From NCBI GenBank assembly GCA_002900995.3, contig CM035305.1:1240001-1304000 (forward strand): a DNA stretch of 64,000 bases, written 5' to 3'. This document shows positions 10,115 to 21,880 of the stretch, piece after piece. Position 1 is the stretch's first letter. Each line of letters opens with the position of its first letter. Position numbers and translations under genes: made by a program. Origin of the DNA: Ganoderma boninense. Lineage: Eukaryota > Basidiomycota > Agaricomycetes > Polyporales > Polyporaceae. The notes under the pieces are model-generated. The model searched no databases. It saw nothing but the letters and a program-made list of their open reading frames with translations, and had not been told where the DNA came from.

Positions 10115-13100
10115 ATGCCATACGGCAGGCATGTAGTCGCCCTGCTAGCCGTCCTTGGCCTTGTTGCCCCCGTCTTCCGCCGCCTTCTTCTCTCGCCGCT
10201 TGCTCTTCTCCTCCTGTGTCCCTTCTTCGTTCTCTTTCTCATTTTCGCCTTTCTCGCTTTCAATCTCGTCCTAGGCTACCTACTGGATTCCATACGACCT
10301 ACTCCCCACAACGCCCTCACGACTGCTGCACGACCTCTCGCGTTCTCCACTCCAGCAGCATGGCAGGCCGTCCTCACTCGCTCGCAATGGTCCCACAAGG
10401 CGCCCCAAACATTACCCCCTCTATACCCCGACGCCCCCGTGGTCTCTGCTGCTATCAACGATATCCTTATAATGATCGTTCGGGACTTTGTGTTGGTATG
10501 GTACAAGGACATCTCTTCATCCCCTTCCTTCCCCACCGCCGTCTCTTCCACTCTCCACAGCTCCATGGACCGCCTCCTTACTAGAGCCTTGACCTTGGAT
10601 CTCTCCGCCCTCGTGGTCAAACGCATCCTTCCCAAGGTCACCGCACATATCGAACAGTTCCGACAGTCCGAAGTCGCGTTACGCGGCGCTGGCCTGGAGC
10701 GCAAGTTGACTCAGTCAGAGGAGCTGGATCTCTTGCTTGCCAGTCGGTATGCCGCGCGCGGAGACGGGAAGCTGCACTCCGCGGTCGAGAACCTCTCTTC
10801 TACATTCACCAAGCAGTCCGAGGAGAACCATCTGCGGGAATTGGTCGACAGAGCATTGCCCTCTATTCTCCCGGAGAAGGAGGCCAACAGTCCTGCCGTC
10901 AAGATTGTCGTCCGGGAGATAGTTGCATGCACGGTCCTGTACCCTATCATGGAAATGCTATCAGACCCCGACTTTTGGAACCGCATGATTGACCAAGTTG
11001 TAAGTGACCATGGTGTGTGATTCTCTCTCCGTCTTCTGACTGGATCCAGGCGGGAGCGGCGATTCGTCAACAGTATGTCAACATGAGTGCTGTCTGAATA
11101 CATGCTTAGCATTCATCTGTTGTCCTACAGGCGATTGATTTCGAAAGTTCGAAACATTCTGGAGGCCCAGCTACCGCGACCACAGGCCCCTCTGTCTGAA
11201 GCACCTCAGTCTACCACAGAGAAGATTACGATGCGTACTGACCCCAAGCATTTCGAATCATTCCTCCGGAGTATCAGTCGCACTTCGTCTCTGTTGGATG
11301 CTAGGAGGTTGCGGAACGACATCATGGGAGAGATCAGACGGACTCGGACTTTGTTAGGTGAGCAATGGATTTTCATACCATTGAAAGGGACTCCGGATTG
11401 ACCAGTCCTGTAGCTAACAATGCTAACTCTGACTGGATCAACGGAGAGAAGACGGAGAACATTGTCGCGTTTCTCGATCGACTCTATACAGCCAAACGAA
11501 ATGTCGAGAAGCGCATTGCAGCGTTGGGAGGCGAAGCAGACTCCGTCAGTCTTCCATCTCCCGCACCTCGCAGGCACTGATTCCCGGGTCCTTACAGCTA
11601 CAGACTATCTATCAAGAGGCGACGAATGCGCCGAGTCTTACCCTGAGAGACACTCTGACCAACCCCAGCTCGCTCTCGTACCTCATGGAGTTCATGGACC
11701 GACGGCATCGCGCACTACTCGTACAGTTCTGGCTGACCGTGGAGAGCTTCAAGAACCCGCTCGAGTCTGTCGACACCGACAGGTCGGAGGACGAAGATGA
11801 GCCCCTCCTCGACCCCGGCCAGTCCGCGACGCTGAAAGAAGACATCTCGCTCATCAACGAGCTCTACTTCTCCAGCCCTGTACCGGACCCGGTGCTCAGC
11901 GCAGTCGCGAAGAAGCACGTCGACACGATCCGCTCGTTCGGGCAGGACGCGGCGACGTCGACGCCCGCGTCCGAGCGGCGCGTGCGCCGCAGCGTCATGC
12001 TCGCGCAGCGTCAGGTCGAGCGCGAGATGGAGCAGGACTTCGACGACTTCCAGCGCTCGGAGCTCTGGTTCCGCGTCGTCGCGGACCTAGAGGCGAACGG
12101 CCGCCGCGCCGCGCCAGCGGACGACGCCCCGCTGCACTCGGGGAGTCGCTCGCCGTTCGCGACGCGTAGGGAAATCGAGGGGCTACCGGCCGCTGCTAGG
12201 CATGCGCTCAAGCCTCCCTTAGCTCGCTCGGAGTCGTTGCCCGTTTTCGGGGTCTCCGCGCGCCAGGCACATTCGGCGCCCTCACCGCTTCCTACGCCGT
12301 CGTCATCGCGTCCTGCCGTGTCTAATCTTCAGGTCCTCATGACACCTATCGACGAACATGATGGGACGGCAGCTGCGTCCCGCGCACCGCTCTTTAATGA
12401 CCCCGAGGACGCAGAGCAGCAGGCCCAGTCGCAGAGGATGGATGCCATCCAGGCAGCGTTGACGGACATCATCGCTCTTGACAAGCAGCAATCGCGCGGC
12501 GGCGGGTCCTCAGACGCCTTGAGCTTCCAAGATTCGACCATGTCGAGCAGCACGCGCCTTGCTCGCGAGAGGCGGCGGATGTTCGACAACGACATCGAGG
12601 AAGAGGATGAGGGGGAAGATGAGGACGCGGAGGACTCCGGCCCAGTAGTGCGTGGTAGCCCGCGCGAGGACGACGGGGACGAGCAGGACAACAATGCAGC
12701 ACACGGGTCGTTCCAGCTCGCGGGCCCAGGGGACCTGCAGCTGGCGCAGGAGATCGAGCGGCTGGCGGGGAAGGTGGCGAAGCTGCAGACGCAGGACGGG
12801 ATGCTGGACACGCTGATCAAGAAGGCGGAGCTGACGGGGGACGCGCAGGAGCTCCGGCTGCTGCGGCGCTCGAAGAGCCAGCTGACGCGCGAGCTCCGCG
12901 AGTTGCGGTTCCAGAAGAGCCAGTACGAGCAGCAGGAGAGCGCGAACCGCCTGCTGAGCGACCGCACGCGCGTCGCGATCGTCGACTCGACCGTTGGGGA
13001 GGAGGAGGAAGGCAGGTCGTGCGGTATCTTGTGGAGGTACAGCAGCTGGCGCAGGACGGGAGCTTTGCGTCGGGGTGGGTCGTTGCGAGGAGGTACAACG

Positions 13101-14298
13101 AGTTCTTCAACATGCATAATAAGCTGAGGGACAAGTACGTGCTCGTGCGCAACTTGGACTTCCCTGGGAAGAGGCTCGTCACGGCGCTTTCAGGGAGCTT
13201 TGTGGATAGTCGGAGGGTGGCCCTGGAAAAGTATTTGCAGGTGTGTTTGGTCAACTCTACTTGTCTCTTGGACACTACTGACATCCCCCCAGAGCTTGAT
13301 CGCCGTTGCGGCTGTCTGCGAGAGTGAGGAGCTCAGGGCGTTCCTGTCTCGAGACTCGCCTTTCATGGCAGCAGAACCTGCAGCCCCCACCAAGGCGGCA
13401 GTATCCTCTAGCTCCGCGTTTCCAGGGCACGGTCTGGTGAAGACGATGTACCAGTCCGTCGCCGAGAGCATCGACGACATGTTCTTCGGGCCGTCGATGC
13501 TCGACGTCATCATCCAGCGGCTTACCACTCAGGCCGCGGAGTTCGCCGGGATTACTGGCACAGCAATTCGTGATGAGGATCTGGTCGCGCAAGCCTTGAG
13601 AGCATCGGGAAAGACGACATACGAGGATGCGCTGATGCACCTCTCCGGCGACTTGAAGCCCTTGGAAGGCGAGACGAGCACGTCGACGTTCTCATCGCCC
13701 ATCTGCGACTTCATTTTGGCGGTGTTCGAGCTCGACAAGAAGAACAACTGGCTGAGGAGGCAGGCCATCGTGATCATTTTGCAGCAGGTGCTTGGGGACA
13801 CAATCGAGCGGTGAGTCACGGTCGTCGTTGAAGGGGAGGTCGGTGTTCTGATATCACCGAGTAGGAAGCTCCGGGAAACGGTCAAGTCTTTCTTGGACGA
13901 GCCGCATCTCATGACGTACATCAATATCTTCAAGGATGGTCTGTGGCCGGGAGGCAACCTCAAGCCTCCTAGCGTGCCACGAACGGTTGAAGAGAAGTTG
14001 CACACGAGAGACGAGGCGAACCGCAAGCTGTCTGCTCTCATGCCAGGTGCGCCATAGAGGTTATGTTGTTGTCGCGGGTGCTCAAACCCTTCGCAGACCT
14101 TGCTGCCAACATGATCGGACGGTCCAACGCGCGTCGTGGTGCGCGCCGTATATTCGCTGTGCTGCAGAACCGCCGCCTGAATCAGCACTTGATATACACT
14201 GTTGTCGACGAGGTATGTGGCTATTACGCTATGTGGTTTCCGGCATTCTCAACATGTCTGTGTAGGTGTTTGCTGCGTTGTTTTCTGACCAGGCCTAG
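10115..14298 (+). CDS. MDM1: Sorting nexin with PXA, RGS, PX and nexin-C domains (Mdm1/SNX13 family)
   Basis: The protein starts MPYGRHVVALLAVLGLV and has a long N-terminal hydrophobic hairpin (about residues 7-60), which should anchor it in the ER. The PXA domain follows (SAAINDILIMIVRDFVLVWY to LYPIMEMLSDPDFWNRMIDQ). An RGS domain comes next (LSYLMEFMDRRHRALLVQFW). Then come an acidic low-complexity region with a coiled coil (IERLAGKVAKLQTQDGML), a PX domain (GWVVARRYNEFFNMHNKLRD, DFPGKR) and the nexin-C domain (FLDEPHLMTYINIFKDGLWP). The last exon ends VFAALFSDQA. Family members tether ER to vacuole or endosomes and bind phosphoinositides. The product is roughly 1,250 residues. One oddity: the frame changes by one base at 13011-13017, just inside the PX domain, with no credible intron. 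One missing G would restore continuity. Confidence 0.9.
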
Positions 14299-14656
14299 CT
14301 AAGTTACGTTAACCCGGGAATGTTGTTGTATACTACATCACATATATTGGGAATGATTCAATGACACATGTTTCACGAGTAGTACATTTGAATGGTTTGG
14401 AAACGGTTACATGACTTGACCGCTGACCGCCGTGCCGGTTCTTCATGGGCGCTTAAGGATCTATATTCCTTGCGCACTATCGCAAGGCTGACGGGTTGAT
14501 TCTATTCGACGATATTGTTGTCGTCCGATGTTGCGATTATTGACCGTGACCGTGCGTATTCCCCTTCTCGACTTCCAGCATCGTCATGTGCCCCCGGTTT
14601 GCCTTAGTATTGTTCTCTGCTCTCATACGCCGTTGTCCGACTCAAGGGACCACGAA
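14299..14656. other. Intergenic, sorting nexin to ferroportin
   Basis: About 360 nt between two forward genes. An upstream in-frame ATG at 14528 could extend the ferroportin N-terminus, but the added residues look untranslated. Nothing else is recognisable. Confidence 0.4.
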
Positions 14657-16569
14657 ATGTCCTTGAAGGATTATGATGTCACATCCTCACAATCTCCTGT
14701 AGCAGGCGGACCAGAGCCAGCTGCAGGGCCATCCGATGGCGAGTCGCAAGGGCCTCTTCCTCAAACGGCGCGGCCATTAGATCGCAAGTCTCTCGCTGTC
14801 TTATTGGTGCAGCATTTTTCAAAGTAAATATCCCACTGGCTATCGACTTCCTTGCCCTCTTATTAACCCTCTTTGTCTCAGCTCGTGGGGTCTTCGCACG
14901 GCTGAATTCGCGGTGTACTTGTTCCTGGTCACCTTATTCCCCGACACACTCCTTCCAGCCTCGATTTACGGCTTCGTGACCACGGGGGTGGCCATTTTCC
15001 TTTCCGGATGGGCGGGCCAGCTTGTCGACGAACACCATAATCTGGGCATCGTGCGCGCCAGCATCATCGTCATCAAGTTCTCTGCTTGTGCTCAATACGG
15101 ATCGAGCCTCGTTCTCCTTTACCGCCTTGGAAACACCATAACATCGACGACACGCCCATGGTCCAACCCGCTTGCCTCCGGCTTGTTTTCGCTCATCGTA
15201 CTGGCGGGATGCGTTCACACTCTAGCGGGAACTACCATTTCCGTTGCTGTCGAGAGGGAGTGGGTCACCACTATTGCGGGAACCTCTTCGGCGCATCTCA
15301 CCACGCTCAACACCTACATGCGGCGCATCGATTTGTTCTGCAAACTCGCTGCCCCCCTCTTCGTCTCCCTCCTCACTACCGCGGCTTCTTACCGATTCGC
15401 CGCGATATTCTTGTGCGGGGTAGAAGCCGCGTGTCTGGCCTTCGAGTTGATTTGTACGTTCCCCTTGAATACGAATACGTTGGCTGCTGATCCACATTGC
15501 TTCCAGGGATCACCATCTCGTATAAGGGCTTCCCTGCACTTCTCGAAGCTCAGGTAGCGAGAGACGCGGGTCGATGTGAACATTCGCGGACTGGAGATCA
15601 CACACCAGCATCAAATCATTCCCCCCTCCCCCTCCCGTCCGTTTTCTGGCGGCAGTCACTTTCTCGAGTAAAAGAAGGTTTTGTAGACTGGCGGGAGTTC
15701 GCCCAGTATCCTGTCTTCCTGTCGTCGCTGGCTATCTCGTGGCTGTACCTGACGGTGCTCAGTTTCGACGGGACGATGCTGAGCTACTTCAAGGCACACG
15801 CATATAGCGACCCTTTCCTCGCCGGAATGCGCGCCTTAAACGTCGTGGCGGGTCTGGCTGGCACTCTGGCAATGCCCTTCCTCGAAAAGAAGTTGGGGCT
15901 CGTGCGAGCTGGAAACTGGAGCATCTGGTTGGTGCCTCGTACGTCTAACCAAGTCTACTACTGACCAGGTTGCTAGGTCCGAAGCCTTATCGTTGCTTCC
16001 TGTCGTCATCGCCCTGTATGTGGGAGCACCGTCCGATGGTTCTCGTGCACCAGCGTGGAATGCAGCCCTAGTGTTTGGAGGTGCGCTGCAGATGACCTAG
16101 AAATTGGGAAGCCGACGTGACGTTCATGCAGGCATGATGCTGTCGAGGATCGGTCTGTGGGCCTTCGACTTGTGTCAGTTAAAGGAGTTGCAGCTGGCAT
16201 TGGCAGACCATCCTCGGAGGAACTCTCTGTACGTCTCAAAGCCTGCGACATCCGTAACTCGGATTTCACTAAATGCACGACACCAGAACCGCTCTTCAAA
16301 ACTCACTACAAAATGTGGCAGGGATGCTGAAGGTATGAACCCCGTTGACATTCCCATTGAACCTGCCTCACTACAATGTCCCCTTCCAGTATATTCTTAC
16401 CATGGTGCTCAGCGAGCCTTCCCAGTTCAAGTGGGCAGCGTTGGCGTCGTATATCAGCATCGTCGCTGGAGGGGTGACCTACCTTGCGTACGTCAAGAAA
16501 GAGCGTGGGCATGTATGGCACCAGCCCGCCGGAGATATGTTCCCGCTCATCAGGAGGAAGACTACTTGA
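14657..16569 (+). CDS. Ferroportin-type iron exporter (SLC40A1 family)
   Basis: This multi-spanning membrane protein belongs to the ferroportin family of metal exporters in the major facilitator fold. The ATG at 14657 opens MSLKDYDVTSSQSPVAGGPE. The first spliced core reads SWGLRTAEFAVYLFLVTLFP, the family's N-terminal signature, followed by GWAGQLVDEH and IIVIKFSACAQYGSSLVLL. Later exons supply DWREFAQYPVFLSSLAISWL, TVLSFDGTMLSYF and MMLSRIGLWAFDLCQLKELQ. The C-terminus ends DMFPLIRRKTT. About eight introns are present. In fungi the family is scattered, and the membrane (plasma or vacuolar) is not known from sequence. The expected job is moving ferrous iron or a similar metal out of the cytosol. 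No iron-responsive regulatory site could be identified with confidence upstream. Confidence 0.85.
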
Positions 16570-16722
16570 AATGGTTTATATGTGAACTTCCAACGTCTGT
16601 ATCGGTGTCGTACCAAAGGATGAGGGACAGTGTGTGTAAGAGAGGGAGAATGAGGAAGAATTCGACCAGGAGCAGTAGATAATTTTGTTTTTCAAACCTA
16701 GCAATCAAGACATTTGCTGGAA

Positions 16723-16794
16723 GGGCTTATAGCTCAGTGGTAGAGCATACGATTGCAGATCGTGTGGTCCCGTGTTCGAACCACGGTGGGCCCT
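16723..16794 (+). tRNA. tRNA-Cys (GCA)
   Basis: A 72-nt cloverleaf. The acceptor GGGCTTA pairs with TGGGCCC, the D arm is GCTC-AGTGGTA-GAGC, the anticodon arm is TACGA-TTGCAGA-TCGTG with anticodon GCA, and the T arm is CCGTG-TTCGAAC-CACGG. It has no intron. A Pol III terminator CTTTTT follows directly at 16795-16800. The gene lies 126 nt upstream of the MPP alpha start codon on the same strand, so the two probably share a narrow promoter region. Confidence 0.95.
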
Positions 16795-16920
16795 CTTTTT
16801 GAGCCGTTGTACGACGGCGCCAGCGCTGAGGTCATGTGCGAAGATGCTCCGACGTCAGCGCAAAGTCTCCGGCCGAGCCGGCACAAGCCCGCGCATCCTT
16901 TTCGTCGACCACTACCTACG

Positions 16921-18691
16921 ATGCGTCGCGCCGCCGTCCACTCTCTACGCACCTCTGCTCGCCGTCGACCACCATGTCATAGGGCGCTGCATTCTACCAA
17001 GCCCACTGCCGCGACTCCCGATCCGCCAGTGCAGATCACCACTCTTTCCAATGGCATTCGAGTAGCCACGGAGACAACACCTGGGCATTTCTCGTCGGTC
17101 GGGCTCTATGTTGATGCAGGATCTCGGTACGAGACTCTTTCGACGTCCGGTGTGAGCCACTTTCTGGATAGGATGGCGTTCAAGGTGCGTAGACACAATT
17201 CTCTCTACTTCACGCTCTCCTCACTTCATCCCTCGTTTTCCAGACAACGCTGTCGCGCACAGAGGCAGAGATGGCGAATGACATTGACGCGCTTGGGGGG
17301 CAAATTCTCTGCTCGTCAGCAAGGGAATCCGTCATGTACCAGTCCGCTCACTTCCACCAAGGCACTCCTCTCGCCATGTCGCTCATTGCGGACACCATCC
17401 TCAACCCTGCATTCCTCCCCGAAGACATCGCTGCCCAGAGAGAAGCCGCACGTTACGAATTGCGGGAGGTGAGCTCGAAGCCCGAGATGATCCTCCCCGA
17501 AGTCCTCCACCACGTCGCGTACGGCGGACAGTCGCTTGGGAACCCCCTGCTATGCCCTGAGGATCGAATAGACCAGATCGACGCTCCTATGATGCGCAAT
17601 GTCATGGAGTCTTGGTACCGTCCCGAGAGGATGGTCATAGCAGGTGCTGGCATGACGCACGACGCTCTTGTTGAACTCGCGGACAAGCACTTTGCTCACC
17701 TCAAGGGCGCGGATGCGGCCAAGCCCCGCGTCGAGACACGTCCCTCTCAACAGGTCCCCGTCAACCTCCTACAGTCGTCGGGGCAGTCTTCGCCTTCATT
17801 CCTGAAGTCGCTGACACGGTCAGCGTCATCATATCTGTACAACCCGGACAAGGACACATCCTCGTCATCATTACCTCCAACGGGCCCGGCATCGTATACG
17901 GGGGGACACAGGTTCATCTACGATCCCAATACGGAGTTCAACCATGTATACCTTGCATTCGAGGGCGTCGGCATCCACGATGACGACGTCTACGCAGTAG
18001 CGACCATGCAGGTTTTGTTGGGCGGCGGCGGCAGCTTCTCTGCAGGTACGTCATTCCGTGTTCTGCCCGTCCGATGCTTCGCACAGATTGGATTGACGCC
18101 TCGCGTTTCTCAGGTGGCCCCGGAAAGGGCATGTACTCCCGCTTGTACACGCACATCCTTAACCACTTCCCACAAATCGACCACTGCGCGTCCTTCCACC
18201 ACATATATACCGATTCCTCCCTGTTCGGTCTGTTCGCGTCCTTCATCCCCGCAAGCGGTCGCCAGGCGAACACACCCGCACACATCCTGCCCCACCTTGT
18301 ACATCAGCTGAGCTTGTTGCTGTACTCGAACATTCCCGACCAGGAATTGAGCCGCGCGAAGAACCAGCTCAAGTCCAGTCTCATGATGGCTCTCGAGAGC
18401 CGCTCAGTCGAAGTCGAGGATCTCGGTCGCCAGGTTCGTATTTCATCCACGTACTCGTCATTTTGTGATCTTCTCTGACGCGATTGATAGGTCCTGGTCC
18501 ATGGCCACAAAATTGCTGTGTCCGAGATGTGCGACAAGATCGACGCTGTCGACAACGCGACGCTCCGCCGCGTCGCCGCGCGCCTCTTCGGGCCTCACAG
18601 CCCAGCGAAGGCGAGCCTCGTGGTCATGGGTCGGGAGGACGTTGGAGACTACCGCGGCGTGTTGCGCAAGTACGGGCTCGCTGAGGCATGA
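16921..18691 (+). CDS. MAS2: Mitochondrial processing peptidase, alpha subunit
   Basis: With the beta subunit, this protein removes presequences from proteins imported into the matrix. The N-terminus (MRRAAVHSLRTSARRRPPCH) is rich in arginine and lacks acids, a matrix-targeting presequence. The peptidase M16 fold begins at VQITTLSNGIRVATE. The zinc-motif region reads HFLDRMAFK, lacking the catalytic HxxEH arrangement of the beta subunit, as expected for alpha. The substrate-recognising glycine-rich loop reads [20 protein letters not shown] and is split by an intron at about 18045-18113. The C-terminus ends YRGVLRKYGLAEA. I count three introns (about 17185-17244, 18045-18113 and 18435-18490). 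The ATG at 16921 is chosen because it starts the presequence. Confidence 0.93.
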
Positions 18692-19029
18692 GCGAGGGAC
18701 TTGCTGTCGTTCTTGATGCTTTCTTCCACACATACTGTATTGATACTCGCATAATTGCATTTCGACTACTCATTTTAGACGGAAATCTTTACGAGTGCCC
18801 GCTCATGGCCGACGCGACTCCTGCCACTGGAAATTCATGAACTGTAGACAACTTGGTAGAGAAGTTTGTGGACGGAGCTGTAAAATGGGAGTCATCCACC
18901 CTCCGACGGAGCCTGTACCGGACGTCCTTCTTGTTCCGATTCGATTGTTCAATTCCTACGATCGGGCGTGCATGCAGGTGCAAGTGCTGAGCACATGATC
19001 AGGGGGTAGAGAAAGGGTAATAAAAAGCT
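18692..19029. other. Intergenic, MPP alpha to tRNA-Trp
   Basis: About 340 nt containing the MPP alpha 3' end and the T-rich terminator of the reverse-strand tRNA-Trp. No other feature was seen. Confidence 0.4.
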
Positions 19030-19108
19030 GAACCCTGCCCGGATTGAACGGACGACCTTGAGGATTTCCCAGCTGGAATCTCACGCGCTACCACTGTGCC
19101 AAGGGTTC
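19030..19108 (-). tRNA. tRNA-Trp (CCA) with short intron, copy 2
   Basis: This has the same mature sequence as the copy at 7917. On the reverse strand the acceptor is GAACCCT/AGGGTTC, the anticodon loop is TTCCAG, and the T arm is GTCCG-TTCAATC-CGGGC. The intron region reads CTGGGAAA, one base shorter than in copy 1. The 3' side continues A-GCTTTTT, a clear Pol III terminator. Confidence 0.88.
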
Positions 19109-19509
19109 TTGGTAGAAACTGGTTCGGAGCCCAATTCATCATGCTGGTGTACAAAAGTATCTCGTACATACCAATTGCTACATACATGGGGTTGAGTGCT
19201 TCCTACTAGTACATAATCATACAGCTACTCTCTTTCGAAGCGAAGCAAGGCTTATGCACATGGTGGCATGCCATCATAGGCGAACAAAACTGGATAGGCT
19301 CCAGTTGAAGGCAATAGCGAAGTGTGCGACGACCATAGGACGTGGCGAAAGCAATAGCTACTTAGCCCTGAAAATAGGATAAATACGCCGAATATCGGGC
19401 ATACCAGATACTGGAAATACGTGAACTGAGGTGGGGATCAGTCTCGCCCCCTTCGACGGGTAGATTAGGGACAGACGCACCCGTGGTGAGGATCATAGGA
19501 TGGACAGCC
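19109..19509. other. Intergenic, no gene recognised
   Basis: About 400 nt between tRNA-Trp copy 2 and the stop codon of the next reverse-strand gene. It should include that gene's 3' UTR. No motif or repeat was recognised. Confidence 0.4.
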
Positions 19510-20591
19510 TCACGCCCACAACGTGAGCTTCGTGAAGTCCACACCGCCTTGCGCGTTGTGGTGTGCTACAAACAGCGCTCCTAGATACGTGGCTGTATGG
19601 ACGACGGAGCACGCATATCAGCATACACGGTGCTCGGAAATGAAGGCAAAGAAGGCACGGCTGCCGTACCGCACTCACCATACTGCACCCCAGACTCCTT
19701 GCACGGGCTCGCAGTGAGGCCCGCACCCTGCAGCGCGTTCATGACCTGCCCGTACGTCCCGCGGAACAGCTCCCCCGGCAGGCCGTTCTCCTCGACGTCC
19801 TCCGAGTAGATGCTCCCGATCGACGCATACGACTCGCGCGGCGTCGCCCCGTACGCGAATGCGCTCGCGCCGTCGTCGTCGCCCTCGGCAGAGAACTCGG
19901 GCGAGGACGCGGTGTGCATGCCGGCGGCCATGACGGCCTTGGCGATGCGGTACTTGAGGCGCGCGAGGCGGTTCTGCGAGAGCCTGTGCGAGGGCGGGGC
20001 GAGCTGCGACGCGCAGCGGATCAGCAGGCCCTTGCCCTCCGCCGCCGCCTCCAGCTCCCGCGCGCCGGCGCCCTCCGAGTAGCCGGAGGCGACGCGCCCG
20101 CGGGTGTCAATCTCCGCCTCGAGGACGATGCGCGGCTCCGTCGCGAGGATCGGCGAGATGGAGACGGGCGAGAAGGGCGGCGTCGGGACGGGTGCGAGCT
20201 TCGGGTCGCGCTTGTGCTGCGCCTTGCCCTTCGTCATCGTCGGCACCGCGAGCGTCTCGGAGGACGCGAAGGTCCAGTCGGACTCGAAGGAGAGCCGGCT
20301 CGAGGCGCGGTTGCGGTGTACCGATGGGTGCAAGTTCAGGAGCGGCCGGGAGGATGAGGACGAGGAGTAGGTGTCGAGAGAGGGCCGGGAGGCCGCCGTG
20401 CCTGTGCTCTCGAAAGAGGGGCGCGTCTCGAGCGAAGGCTTGTATATGCTTGCGGTGGGGGTGACAGACCCGGGGCGGAGGCGGGGGGCGCGCGAGGCCT
20501 TCCGCGTGCGAGAGCGGGAGCGGAAGGTGATGTTCGCGAACTCCACAAGGTAGGGGATGCCGAAGGAGTTGAAGCGGATCTCGGGGGCCAT
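19510..20591 (-). CDS. Unrecognised serine-rich protein, two exons
   Basis: The protein starts MAPEIRFNSFGIPYLVEFAN and I do not recognise it. An arginine/serine patch (FRSRSRTRKASRAPRLRPGS) follows, then a long serine-, threonine- and proline-rich region. A more ordered part, RLSQNRLARLKYRIAKAVMA, looks helical. Nearer the end is EENGLPGELFRGTYGQVMNA. An intron at 19593-19678 joins GVQY to ATYLGALFVAHHNAQGG, and the protein ends FTKLTLWA at the stop 19510-19512. Splicing keeps the frame and gives a folded-looking C-terminus, which supports a real gene; without splicing the frame runs into unrelated sequence. The product is about 330 residues. It has no signal peptide or membrane segment. The coding region is markedly GC-rich, like its neighbours. 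Confidence 0.7.
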
Positions 20592-21880
20592 GTCTAGTGG
20601 TATCGACGGTGTTGCGAAGGGGTATACGACCAATGCCGGATTGGAGACAAGGAAAGGCGAAGAACGAAGAGAAAACGATAGATGGGGTCGATGGGTATCT
20701 CAGTGGATGACAAGTATCGAGGCTTTGCACGACGGTGGTACCCGATTTTTATCTGAAGCCACGGTCCACCTTGAGGCAAACACGTTCGTGTCGGCTCGGA
20801 GCGCAGATGTTCGAAGATGTCGAGAGAAGAAACGAGGGCTTGCACCTGGTTTCATTTCGAGCCAGACGGCCTGTGGACCTGCTAAATGGTGGAAAGGGTC
20901 ACGGCCCTTCGGTCCAGATATCAGTGGCTCACAGACGCTTGTAACAGGCATCTTAGACCTCAGCTTTTCTGCCTGGATGTCTTCGTGTGCCGCTCACTTG
21001 ACTTGGCGTAAGCCACAAAAGGACAGAATTTGGAATAGATACTCACACGTTAAAATTGAGAATTTATTCACAATGTGAGATGATTGTTCAGGACACGAGG
21101 ATAGCAGACGATTGCTCGGCTATTAGGTGCACGAGAACCACGAGGAGTCCTGCAATCGAGGGTGTCGTCAGCAGATTGTAGTTTCATCAGGCTCGGTCGG
21201 GTAAAAGAAACGCAATAGACGGTGTACATTGGGGCAATGACGGGCCCCGTTTCCATGATCATTGCTGTGGTACAGCGACAACGATGGGGGCTCAGAGAAA
21301 GGTGCAGTGACGAGCCGACCGGCGCTTCAGGACCTCAGTTGCCGCAGCCTCTGTGCAAGATCGTCATGGGCGCTTTATCCGGGACTGAGCCGTTGGTGTA
21401 TGCTGGATGACCGGCTTCTTCCCTATCTGAGGAGTCTCGAACAGTGCAGCGGAGCGGAAAGTGGCTGTCGAGGGCTCACCTGGTGACCTTCTTTCCCGTG
21501 CGTGTGACGTACCCCCGGCCCAACCGAGCCCGCATGTTTCATCTCACTGGATGTGGCCCTCACGGCTACCATAGAATGTGGGCCGCACATTAAAGCATGA
21601 TAGTGAAGCGATAAAAGTACAGTACAGTTCACAAATGGACCTGTCACAAGTCTTCCGGTATCCTAAATAAACATACGAACGTTCTGACGTCGCGATGTGA
21701 AGCCCGTGCAAAGAAGCTTCTCCGGAGAACGGCGTGCATAAGAGAGAGTGGAGTGTGGGTGATGATACCGGTATGGACCTCCGACATGCTCACCCCATAC
21801 CCCCCGCACCAGGCAGGGTGAAGATCATGAAGGAGGTGGTCAGGCCCTCAGGGTGCGGAACAAGGAGCCTGACAGCCCGT
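20592..21880. other. Intergenic, no gene recognised
   Basis: About 1.3 kb between two reverse-strand unrecognised genes. It holds the upstream region of the serine-rich gene and the 3' side of the next one. Short open frames exist on both strands, but none has a family motif or a credible exon chain. Confidence 0.4.

Noticed and set aside
9830..10132. Reverse open frame with seven-residue TTPN-type repeats
   Set aside because: The repeats come from the 21-nt minisatellite being in phase with codons. The frame overlaps the start of the sorting nexin and has no other coding evidence.
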